The translations under genes and the position numbers were made by a program. A stretch of 8,178 nucleotides of DNA, taken from positions 1 through 8,178 of the forward strand of contig JAAZHF010000186.1 of the NCBI GenBank assembly GCA_012510865.1. The letters run 5' to 3'. Origin of the DNA: Gammaproteobacteria bacterium (GTDB lineage Bacteria; Pseudomonadota; Gammaproteobacteria; Xanthomonadales; Xanthomonadaceae). Below the pieces are notes generated by a model. That model ran no database searches, was not told the DNA's origin, and saw only the letters and a program-made list of their open reading frames with translations. Of the stretch, positions 1 through 7,219 are shown piece after piece (position 1 is the stretch's first letter; each line of letters begins with the position of its first letter).

Positions 1-38
1 CCCAGCGGCAAGCGCAAGGGCGGCAGCGAGGGCGGCGC

Positions 39-42
<4 letters not shown>
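1..42 (+). CDS. C-terminal tail of an upstream gene, probably the transhydrogenase alpha-2 (PntAb) subunit; partial
   Basis: The frame open from base 1 reads PSGKRKGGSEGGA and stops at TGA 40-42. That stop overlaps the ATG of pntB in an ATGA arrangement, which usually means translational coupling. The residues form a basic, Gly-rich tail with no diagnostic motif. The identity is inferred only from position: in bacteria with split alpha subunits the small membrane subunit PntAb normally precedes pntB. The rest of the gene is outside the window. Confidence 0.5.
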
Positions 43-1436
<1,394 letters not shown>

Positions 1437-1452
1437 GCGGGCGCGACGCGCG

Positions 1453-1465
1453 GGGGCGGCGCCCC
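1453..1465. terminator. GC-rich hairpin between convergent pntB and the small membrane protein gene
   Basis: GGGGC at 1453-1457 pairs with GCCCC at 1461-1465 around a GGC loop. It lies in the 36-base gap between the two convergent stop codons, where a terminator would be expected. No T tract follows on either strand, and short GC hairpins are common at this base composition, so the terminator function is uncertain. Confidence 0.3.
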
Positions 1466-1472
1466 GGCGGGT

Positions 1473-1880
1473 TCAGCGGCCGAGGACGGCGGCCACCACC
1501 ACGCCAGCGCCGAGCCAGGCCAGGTCGATGGCGTCGTTGGCCAGCTGCACGAGCAGCCACGCATGGCCGGCGCCGAGCCTGGCGATCGACCGCCAGGGCG
1601 TGAGCCCCAGCATGCGCCCGACCTCGGTGGCCGCGATGGCGCCGTTGGCAAGGGCGATCGCAAGCAGGGTCGCCAGCACCGCGAGCAGGGCCCGCCGCGG
1701 ACCCGGGCGCTGGCCGGCCATCCGCAGCAGCAAGGCGGCGTCGAGCGCCGCGGCGACCGCCATCCAGCTGCACTGGCGGCCGGTCGCCTGCGAGAGGAGG
1801 ACCCAGGCGGCGGCGATGCCGAGGCTGCCGGCGAGCACCAGCGCGAACGCCGGCGCGGGCCGCAACGGGGATGGGGGCAT
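1473..1880 (-). CDS. Small four-helix membrane protein of unknown function
   Basis: The product is 135 residues with about four hydrophobic segments, near residues 9-29, 36-50, 60-80 and 110-133, so it is probably an inner-membrane protein. I recognise no named domain or catalytic motif. The middle of the protein (ANGAIAATEVGRMLGLTPW, then a helix with RLGAGHAWLLVQLAND) resembles unnamed membrane proteins I associate with Xanthomonadaceae, but that is from memory. The start at 1880 was chosen because the sequence MPPSPLRPAPAFAL leads straight into the first helix. A longer reading from 1982 would cross the divergent promoter region and overlap sufT, and its extra residues are Arg/Pro-rich. 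No clear Shine-Dalgarno sequence is visible. The gene is divergent from sufT and convergent with pntB, so it is probably monocistronic. Confidence 0.75.
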   Translation of the reverse strand: MPPSPLRPAPAFALVLAGSLGIAAAWVLLSQATGRQCSWMAVAAALDAALLLRMAGQRPGPRRALLAVLATLLAIALANGAIAATEVGRMLGLTPWRSIARLGAGHAWLLVQLANDAIDLAWLGAGVVVAAVLGR

Positions 1881-1907
1881 GGAACGCAGCACCGGTCGGG
1901 GCGGTAC

Positions 1908-1913
1908 AGGATA
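1908..1913 (-). promoter_or_regulatory. Possible -10 element for the small membrane protein gene
   Basis: On the minus strand this reads TATCCT, four of six matches to TATAAT, and would place the transcription start about 20 bases before the ATG at 1880. No convincing -35 hexamer is seen at 16-18 bases. Confidence 0.35.
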
Positions 1914-1929
1914 GCGTCCCCGGCGGCGG

Positions 1930-1935
1930 TAGAAT
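1930..1935 (+). promoter_or_regulatory. Probable -10 element of the sufT promoter
   Basis: TAGAAT matches TATAAT at five of six positions, a rare AT-rich patch in this sequence. Transcription would begin near 1942, leaving a leader of about 27 bases before the chosen sufT start at 1969. The -35 region is weak (CAGGAT at the 17-base spacing) and overlaps the opposing -10 candidate. Confidence 0.5.
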
Positions 1936-1968
1936 GTGGCACCCGCACCCGGATGCCGCGAGCCCCGC

Positions 1969-2520
1969 ATGTATTCCCGCAACAGTGAACCCGTCCGCCT
2001 CGAGCGCGACTGCGACGCCGTGCTGGTGCCGCAGGGCGACGCGGTGACCCTCCCGGCGGGCAGCGTCGGCTACATCACCCAGGCTCTGGGCGGGAGCTTC
2101 ACGGTGTTCGTCGAGGGCAACCTGTTCCGCATCGCGGGCCAGGACGCGGACGCCATCGGCAAGGAGCCCCCGCAGCCGCTGGAACTGGAGGAGGGCGCGG
2201 ACGATGCCGCGGTGGAGCGCCTGGTGTGGTCGCAGATGCGAACCTGCTTCGACCCCGAGATCCCGATCAACATCGTCGACCTCGGCCTGGTGTACGAGGC
2301 CAACGTCATCCATCGCGACGACGGGCAGCGCGTGGTCGAGGTGCGGATGACGCTGACCGCGCCCGGCTGCGGCATGGGCGACATCCTGGTCGACGACGTG
2401 CGCAGCAAGCTGGAGATGATCCCGACCGTGGCCGAGGCCGACGTCGAGCTCGTCTTCGACCCGCCCTGGACGCGCAACATGATGTCGGAAGCGGCGCGCC
2501 TGGAAACCGGCATGTTCTGA
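1969..2520 (+). CDS. sufT: Fe-S cluster assembly protein SufT (MIP18/DUF59 family)
   Basis: SufT-type proteins take part in maturation of iron-sulfur proteins in the cytoplasm; their exact biochemical step is not settled. The 183-residue product has the family's two-part structure. The N-terminal part (residues 8-60) reads LERDCDAVLVPQGDAVTLPAG, then YITQALGGSFTV. The C-terminal DUF59 domain (about 85-175) contains DPEIPINIVDLGLVY, the TAPGCG motif with conserved Cys134, and the ending FDPPWTRNMMSEAAR. Cys15 in RDC is the other recurrent cysteine. The start MYSRNSEPVRLERD was preferred over a GTG at 1936, because that GTG sits directly on the -10 element. No suf operon genes (sufB, C, D, S) neighbour it here; it appears to stand alone, divergent from the small membrane protein gene and followed by a hairpin. 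Confidence 0.93.
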   Translation: MYSRNSEPVRLERDCDAVLVPQGDAVTLPAGSVGYITQALGGSFTVFVEGNLFRIAGQDADAIGKEPPQPLELEEGADDAAVERLVWSQMRTCFDPEIPINIVDLGLVYEANVIHRDDGQRVVEVRMTLTAPGCGMGDILVDDVRSKLEMIPTVAEADVELVFDPPWTRNMMSEAARLETGMF

Positions 2521-2524
2521 TCCG

Positions 2525-2545
2525 GCGCGGGCGCAAGGCCCGCGC
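2525..2545 (+). terminator. Hairpin after sufT, probable terminator
   Basis: GCGCGGGC at 2525-2532 pairs perfectly with GCCCGCGC at 2538-2545 around a five-base GCAAG loop, starting four bases after the sufT stop. The eight-bp stem is strong, but only a weak TT follows at 2551-2552, so it may be a 3'-end stabiliser rather than a full intrinsic terminator. Confidence 0.5.
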
Positions 2546-2783
2546 TGCCGTTCGTCGGGATGGATGTTCCGATTCGTGATGGACCGCACGATCCCGGGTG
2601 CGAAACGCGTCCTGTTCCCGCTTGCACGGCCGTGAATCTGTCGCTTAGCGTCACTTTGCGGCCAGGGTCGTCACCTGCCGCTTCGTTGCCGGCGATGGCC
2701 ACCAACGGGGAGGGGTTCCCGGAGCGGCGTCGCCGGCCTGCGCCGCCCCCGCGCGGCAGACCATCCGATCCGGGAATCCGACA
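2546..2783 (+). promoter_or_regulatory. Non-coding promoter and leader region of the S8 protease gene
   Basis: This stretch carries no supported gene. TTGCAC at 2622-2627 is the best -35 look-alike, but no good -10 lies 16-18 bases downstream. CGCT-T-AGCG at 2642-2650 is a small palindrome. GCCGGCGA at 2688-2695 and TCGCCGGC at 2730-2737 are perfect inverted arms, 34 bases apart, that could fold in the leader. A modest purine patch, GGGAA at 2772-2776, sits seven bases before the ATG at 2784 and is the likely ribosome binding site. I recognise no named riboswitch. Confidence 0.35.
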
Positions 2784-4835
2784 ATGACTGACGCCAAGCT
2801 CCGCCGGGCGCGCATGCACGCCCTCGCGCTGGCCACCACCGTGGCCCTGTCGTCCCTCGCAGCAGCCCCCGCCCTCGCCGTCGAGCGCATCGACCTCAGC
2901 GGCCTGCAGGCGACCGCGCAGCACGACCGTTTCATCGTGAAGTACGTGGACGGCAGCCCCGAACACGCCAGCGCCAGGGAGCGCGACGCCGCCCTGCGCT
3001 CGGCGGCCGTCGCGGTCCCGGCCGGCCCCCGCGCCGCGCCGCTGGCGCTCCGCCACGAGCGGCGCCTCGCCGTCGGCGCCGAGGTCGTCACCACGAACCG
3101 CAAGCTCGATCGCGTGCAGGCCGAAGGCCTGATGCGCCAGTTGGCGGCCAACCCGAACGTCGAATACGTCGAGGTCGACAAGCTCAACCGCCTGGCACTG
3201 ACCCCCAACGACACCTATTTCAGCCAGCAGTGGGGCTATGGCACCGGGTCCGGGGGCATCCGCGCGACCCAGGCCTGGGATACGACCAGCGGCGCGGGCA
3301 CCGTGGTGGCGGTGCTCGACACCGGAATCACCAGCCACAGCGACCTCGATGCCAACGTGCTGCCCGGCTACGACTTCATCTCCAGCACCTCCGTGGCCGG
3401 CGACGGCAACGGCCGCGACAACGATCCGAGCGACCCGGGCGACTACTACGGCGGCTACGCCTCCAGCTGGCACGGCACCCACGTGGCCGGCACCGTCGCG
3501 GCGCTCACCAACAATGCCAAGGGGGTGGCGGGCACGGCGTTCGGCGCCAGGATCGTCCCGGTGCGCGTGCTCGGCCGCGGAGGTGGCTACGACTCCGACA
3601 TCGCCGACGCCATCATCTGGGCATCGGGCGGCGCGGTCAGCGGCGTGCCCGCCAACGCCAACCCGGCCGAAGCCATCAACCTCAGCCTGGGCGGACCCGG
3701 CAGCTGCGGCAGCGCCATGCAGAGCGCCATCAACGGCGCCGTCGCCCGCGGCACGACGGTGGTCATCGCCGCCGGCAACAGCAACGCCAACACCTCCGGC
3801 TACTCGCCGGCGAACTGCGGCAACGTGATCGCGGTGGGCTCCATCACCAGCACCGGCGCGCGCTCCAGCTTCTCCAACTACGGTGCGGTGGTGGACATCG
3901 CCGCGCCCGGCTCGGGCATCTATTCGACGCTCAATACCGGGACCCAGGGCCCGGGCAGCGAGAGCTATGCCAGCTACAGCGGCACATCCATGGCCGCGCC
4001 GCACGTCGCGGGGGTGGTCGCGCTGATCCAGTCGGTGGCCAACCCGGCAAAGACCCCGGCCCAGGTCGAGGCGCTCATCAAGAGCACCGCGCGCGCGTTC
4101 CCGTCGACCCCGTCGCAGCCGATCGGCGCGGGCATCCTCGACGCCAAGGCGGCGGTCGACGCGGCCGGCGGCGGCGACCCGGGAGACCCCGGCGATCCGG
4201 GCGGCAACGAGCTGTCGAACGGGACCCCGGTCAGCGGGATCTCGGGCGCCTCCGGGAGCACGCAGTACTGGACCATCAACGTGCCCGCCGGCGCCACCAG
4301 CCTCACCGTCGCCACCAGCGGCGGCAGCGGCGCCGCCGACCTGTACGTACGCCGCGGCGCCCAGCCGACGACCTCGACCTATGACTGCCGCCCGTACCGC
4401 TCGGGCAACGCCGAGTCCTGCAGCTTCACCAACCCGCAGTCGGGCACGTGGCACGTGATGGTGCGCGGCTACTCGGCCTTCTCGGGGCTGACCCTGACCG
4501 CCACGTACGCGACCGGCGGCGGCGGAGGCAACCAGCTGCAGAACGGAGTGCCGGTGACCGGCCTGTCGGGGGCGGCGTCGAGCGAGCGCCGCTACACGAT
4601 CCAGGTCCCGGCCGGCCGCAGCCAGCTCCAGCTGCAGATGTCGGGGGGCACCGGCGACGCCGATCTCTACGTGCGCTTCGGTTCGGCGCCGACGACGACG
4701 ACCTACAACTGCCGTCCCTATCGCACCGGCAACAGCGAGACCTGCACCTTCAGCAATCCCTCGGCGGGCACCTGGCACGTCCTCGTGCGCGGCTACAGCG
4801 CGTACTCCGGCGTGTCCCTGGTCGGCACGTACTGA
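2784..4835 (+). CDS. Secreted S8 (subtilisin-family) serine protease with two C-terminal PPC domains
   Basis: This is an exported endoprotease that probably degrades proteins outside the cell. The 683-residue precursor has the following parts. A Sec signal peptide (basic n-region KLRRAR, cleavage near PALA32/VE) is followed by an I9-like inhibitory propeptide at about 45-135 (DRFIVKYVDG to NVEYVEVDK). The catalytic domain, about 140-460, carries the triad Asp179 (VLDTGI), His230 (WHGTHVAGT) and Ser402 (SGTSMAAPHVAG), with oxyanion-hole Asn332 (AAGN). A GDPGDPGDP linker lies at about 464-472. Two tandem pre-peptidase C-terminal (PPC) domains span about 475-573 and 583-683, each with a Cys pair 11 residues apart (535/546 and 643/654) that may form a disulfide. 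PPC domains are usually removed during secretion. All catalytic residues are intact. It precedes a secreted aminopeptidase, but a strong terminator separates them. Confidence 0.96.
   Translation: MTDAKLRRARMHALALATTVALSSLAAAPALAVERIDLSGLQATAQHDRFIVKYVDGSPEHASARERDAALRSAAVAVPAGPRAAPLALRHERRLAVGAEVVTTNRKLDRVQAEGLMRQLAANPNVEYVEVDKLNRLALTPNDTYFSQQWGYGTGSGGIRATQAWDTTSGAGTVVAVLDTGITSHSDLDANVLPGYDFISSTSVAGDGNGRDNDPSDPGDYYGGYASSWHGTHVAGTVAALTNNAKGVAGTAFGARIVPVRVLGRGGGYDSDIADAIIWASGGAVSGVPANANPAEAINLSLGGPGSCGSAMQSAINGAVARGTTVVIAAGNSNANTSGYSPANCGNVIAVGSITSTGARSSFSNYGAVVDIAAPGSGIYSTLNTGTQGPGSESYASYSGTSMAAPHVAGVVALIQSVANPAKTPAQVEALIKSTARAFPSTPSQPIGAGILDAKAAVDAAGGGDPGDPGDPGGNELSNGTPVSGISGASGSTQYWTINVPAGATSLTVATSGGSGAADLYVRRGAQPTTSTYDCRPYRSGNAESCSFTNPQSGTWHVMVRGYSAFSGLTLTATYATGGGGGNQLQNGVPVTGLSGAASSERRYTIQVPAGRSQLQLQMSGGTGDADLYVRFGSAPTTTTYNCRPYRTGNSETCTFSNPSAGTWHVLVRGYSAYSGVSLVGTY
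4206..4832 (+). repeat. Tandem PPC-domain duplication within the protease gene
   Basis: Two copies of about 100 codons (4206 to about 4505, and 4530-4832) encode homologous PPC domains separated by a Gly-rich spacer. Each ends in a matching block (RPYR-GN-E-C-F-NP--GTWHV-VRGYSA-SG); by hand count 27 of the last 40 residues are identical. DNA identity is lower, suggesting an old internal duplication. Confidence 0.8.
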
Positions 4836-4851
4836 CCGTTGTTTCCCCCTT

Positions 4852-4889
4852 GGGCGGCGGCGTGGGCGACCCGCCGCCGCTCCCTTTTT
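4852..4889 (+). terminator. Rho-independent terminator after the S8 protease gene
   Basis: CGGCGGCG at 4855-4862 pairs with CGCCGCCG at 4872-4879. The stem is extended by GGG 4852-4854 with CCC 4882-4884 across a two-base bulge (CT), and TTTTT follows at 4885-4889. It starts 16 bases after the protease stop. The long GC stem and T run make it the clearest intrinsic terminator in the window. Confidence 0.87.
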
Positions 4890-4949
4890 CGCGATGGCCG
4901 CGCGCGGCCGCCACGGAGCGTGCAATCATCGCCGCATCGCAGCGTGGAC

Positions 4950-4956
4950 GAGGAGG
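4950..4956 (+). promoter_or_regulatory. Strong ribosome binding site that sets the aminopeptidase start
   Basis: GAGGAGG lies five bases before the ATG at 4962. The reading frame is open back to 4839, but starting there would place the terminator inside the gene, so this site decides the start. TGCAAT at 4921-4926 is a possible -10 (four of six matches), without a recognisable -35. Confidence 0.8.
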
Positions 4957-4961
4957 CGGGC

Positions 4962-6311
4962 ATGGGACCGATGGGCAGCGTGGCCGGTGCCGCCGTGGCG
5001 GCGGGACTGCTCTGGCTGGGCACGTCGGCGTCCGCGGCGGCGCACGGGCCTGCGGCGCCGGCCCTGGATCCGATGGCGCCGGTCCACGTGGTCGCCGAGC
5101 GCGGGACCTTCCAGGCCGCGCTGCGTGACTTCAGCGGCCACGTCTCGCCGCGCCACGACGCACTCGGCCGGCCGCTGGTGCTGGCCACCCTGCGCGAATA
5201 CCAGCTGGAGGAACTGGGCCGCCACGTGCACGAGATCGAGCGCCGCTGCGGCGGCTACTTCGCCTTCGCCACGCGCGCCGAGGCCGAGGCCTTCCTGGCC
5301 TCCGACGCGGAACTCCGGGGCCTGTCGGCGGCGCTGCCCGCGTACACCATCGCCCACCAGGCCTTGGTCGACGGCTGGCTGCCGCAGGTCTCGGAGCCGG
5401 CGATCCGAGCGACCATCTCGCACCTGTCGTCGGCCTGGCCCAACCGCTACTTCGCCAGCACCCACGGCCACGCGGCGCCGCTGTGGATCCGCGACCACTG
5501 GCTGTCGCTGGCGGCGGGGCGCAGCGATGTCAGCGCCGAGCTGTTCACCGCCTGCGGCAACTGCGGCGGCCAGCCTTCGGTGATCCTGACCATCCACGGC
5601 GCCGACCTCGCCAACGAGATCGTGGTGCTGGGCGGACACCTGGATTCCATTTCCAGCACCGGCTCGGGCAACGCCATGGTGGCTCCCGGGGCCGATGACG
5701 ATGCCTCGGGCATCGCCACCCTCACCGAGGTGCTGCGCATCGCCATGGCCGACGGCTACCGGCCCCGGCGCACGGTGATGTTCATGGCCTATTCGGCCGA
5801 GGAGGTCGGCCTGCGCGGTTCGCGCGCGATCGCCCAGCGCTTCGCCGCCGAGGGCCGCGAAGTGGTCGGCGTGCTGCAGATGGACATGACCAACTACCGC
5901 TCGCCCGGGTCGACCACCGACATCCGCGTGATGGAAGACAATTCGCACCCGCAGCTGGTGCAGTTCCTGCGCGACCTGTTCGACGAATACCTCGCGCCGC
6001 TGGGCTACACGCGCGGCGAATCGTCCTGCGGCTACGCCTGCTCGGACCACGCATCGTGGACCCAGGCGGGCTTCCCCGCGGCGATGTACGACGAGGGTCC
6101 GTTCTTCCCGCTGCTGCACACCCCGGGCGATACGCTGGCCAACCTCGGCGGCAATGCGGAGCACGCGACGATCATCGCCCGGCTCGGCCTCGCCTTCATG
6201 GGCGAGCTTGGCGGGCACGCGCGCGCCCGGCTGCAGCCGCCACCCCCGCGCGTGACGCCGCCGCCCCGGGAGCCGCGGACGCGGCGGCCGCTGGACCAGC
6301 CCCCGCCCTGA
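4962..6311 (+). CDS. Secreted M28 zinc aminopeptidase (bacterial leucyl aminopeptidase type)
   Basis: This exported metallo-aminopeptidase removes N-terminal residues from peptides using a two-zinc centre. The 449-residue product has a hydrophobic signal sequence (residues 7-25, cleavage near SASA/AAH) that lacks Lys or Arg in its n-region, which is unusual. An N-terminal prodomain-like region runs to about residue 150. The catalytic domain matches the Aeromonas/Vibrio proteolyticus enzyme: His226 (GGHLDS), bridging Asp246 (GADDDASG), catalytic Glu280 and ligand Glu281 (YSAEEVGLRGS), Asp308 (QMDMTNY) and His386 (HTPGDT), plus the Cys356/Cys360 pair in CGYACSDHASW. All ligands are present. The end is an odd Pro/Arg-rich tail (about 425-449) instead of the PPC domain seen on some relatives. 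The neighbouring S8 protease would generate peptides for it to trim. Confidence 0.95.
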   Translation: MGPMGSVAGAAVAAGLLWLGTSASAAAHGPAAPALDPMAPVHVVAERGTFQAALRDFSGHVSPRHDALGRPLVLATLREYQLEELGRHVHEIERRCGGYFAFATRAEAEAFLASDAELRGLSAALPAYTIAHQALVDGWLPQVSEPAIRATISHLSSAWPNRYFASTHGHAAPLWIRDHWLSLAAGRSDVSAELFTACGNCGGQPSVILTIHGADLANEIVVLGGHLDSISSTGSGNAMVAPGADDDASGIATLTEVLRIAMADGYRPRRTVMFMAYSAEEVGLRGSRAIAQRFAAEGREVVGVLQMDMTNYRSPGSTTDIRVMEDNSHPQLVQFLRDLFDEYLAPLGYTRGESSCGYACSDHASWTQAGFPAAMYDEGPFFPLLHTPGDTLANLGGNAEHATIIARLGLAFMGELGGHARARLQPPPPRVTPPPREPRTRRPLDQPPP

Positions 6312-6314
6312 GCC

Positions 6315-6800
6315 TCAGACCGCTTCGAAGCGGTTGGCGGCGACGTTCTTGCGGACCTCGAGCGGGTTCCAGATGCGCCCGTTCATGGCGATGTAGACGC
6401 CGGCGGGAAGCGACTGCACCGCCCCGACCGCGGTGCCGACGTTGAACTCGGCGTCCGAGCCCCGGAACCGGGCAGGGTTCAGCGCCCAGGTCAGAACGAT
6501 GGTGCGGCCGGGCAGGGCGGACAGCGCCTTCGCGGTCTCGACCATGGTGTCGGTGCCGTGGGTCACCAGCACGTGGCGCGCCTCCTGCGCGGCGATCGTC
6601 GCCCGCAGCAGCTCCCGGTCGGCGTCGTCGATGTGCAGCGAGTCCTTGCGCAGGATCGGGATCACGCGGAAGCGGAAGGCCACGCCGAGCTCCTCGAGGA
6701 TCCGCCCGATCTGCGGCTCGCCGACCTGGAAGTCCGACTTGTCGTCGAAGTACACCTTGTCGATCGTGCCGCCGGTGGTGACGATCAGCAGCTCTTCCAT
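6315..6800 (-). CDS. Single-domain asparaginase-like protein
   Basis: This 161-residue protein matches only the N-terminal domain of L-asparaginases, which are usually about 330 residues; the C-terminal domain is missing. Aligned by eye with E. coli asparaginase II, the nucleophile motif is present (TTGGTID, Thr12), as is the second triad: Thr83 and Asp84 in HGTDT, and Lys151 near the end in EVRKN. The flexible-loop Tyr25 appears as Phe24 in KSDFQVG. I believe such short asparaginase-domain proteins recur in related bacteria, so this is probably a natural short form and not a fresh truncation. Amidohydrolase activity is unproven. There is no signal peptide, so it is cytoplasmic. The ATG has a good ribosome site (GAGGAAAG, 6806-6813). 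It is last in the wrbA-DUF2069 gene string, 57 bases after DUF2069. Confidence 0.87.
   Translation of the reverse strand: MEELLIVTTGGTIDKVYFDDKSDFQVGEPQIGRILEELGVAFRFRVIPILRKDSLHIDDADRELLRATIAAQEARHVLVTHGTDTMVETAKALSALPGRTIVLTWALNPARFRGSDAEFNVGTAVGAVQSLPAGVYIAMNGRIWNPLEVRKNVAANRFEAV
6319..6334. repeat. 16-bp perfect palindrome at the convergent junction
   Basis: ACCGCTTCGAAGCGGT is its own reverse complement. It begins seven bases after the aminopeptidase stop codon and encodes the last residues (RFEA) of the opposing asparaginase-like gene. As RNA from either strand it folds into a six-bp stem with a UCGA loop. It could act as a 3'-end hairpin for both convergent transcripts, though no T run follows on either side. 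Confidence 0.55.
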
Positions 6801-6805
6801 CGCGT

Positions 6806-6813
6806 CTTTCCTC
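6806..6813 (-). promoter_or_regulatory. Ribosome binding site of the asparaginase-like gene
   Basis: On the minus strand GAGGAAAG lies five bases before the ATG at 6800 and supports that start. Confidence 0.7.
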
Positions 6814-6828
6814 GAATGCGGCAGGCAG

Positions 6829-6846
6829 GGTCCGCAGGCGCGGACC
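6829..6846 (-). terminator. Intercistronic hairpin between DUF2069 and the asparaginase-like gene
   Basis: GGTCCGC and GCGGACC form a perfect seven-bp stem around a four-base loop (GCCT on the minus strand), within the 57-base gap between the genes. No T run follows, so it may be a weak terminator, a processing site or an mRNA-stability element that lowers expression of the last gene relative to wrbA. Confidence 0.4.
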
Positions 6847-6857
6847 GGATGCGCATT

Positions 6858-7219
6858 CTAGTCCGTCGCGCCCGGCGGCTTCCTGCCGCGAGCCGCGAAG
6901 CGCGCGCGCAGGCCGGGCCAGCTGGAGGCCGCGATGATGCCCAGCGCCAGCGCCACCTCGGCCAGCGCGAACCCGCGGTCGGACGCGCGTTCCCAGGCGA
7001 GCATCACGCCGTGGGAGAACCAGCCCAGCGCCAGCACGCCGGCCCAGAAGGGCGCGGTGCGGCGACCGATGGCGACGCCCGCCGCGAGCAGCAGCGGCGG
7101 CAACGAGAACACCGCCAGCGCCACCGGGTAGCGCGCGTCGCCGGCGAACCAGCCCGCGAACAGGGCCGCCAGCGCGAGCAGCAGCAGCGCGAGCACGCCG
7201 CGCCCGCCGCGGCCCGCCA

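Noticed and set aside
1936..1968. GTG start 11 codons upstream for sufT
   Set aside because: It falls on the end of the TAGAAT -10 element, so it would lie before the transcription start; the added residues do not resemble the SufT N-terminus.
2560..2787. A 75-codon open frame in the leader of the protease gene
   Set aside because: No ribosome site, Pro/Arg-rich product without motifs, and it overlaps the protease start; treated as non-coding leader.
4170..4203. GDPGDPGDP-coding triplet repeat as a possible repeat element
   Set aside because: It is a short Gly/Asp/Pro interdomain linker in the protease, degenerate at the DNA level, and not a mobile or CRISPR-like repeat.
2070..4925. A 951-codon open frame on the minus strand, opposite sufT and the S8 protease
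   Set aside because: It is opposite two clearly real genes, is made of Arg/Ala/Gly/His-rich low-complexity sequence without domains, and reflects scarcity of stop codons at very high GC.
4839..4961. N-terminal extension of the aminopeptidase to 4839
   Set aside because: It would run through the intrinsic terminator hairpin and bury the signal peptide behind an Arg-rich stretch; GAGGAGG supports the ATG at 4962.
4926..6218. A 430-codon minus-strand open frame opposite the aminopeptidase gene
   Set aside because: The plus strand encodes an intact enzyme with all metal ligands; the antisense product has biased composition and no recognisable motif.
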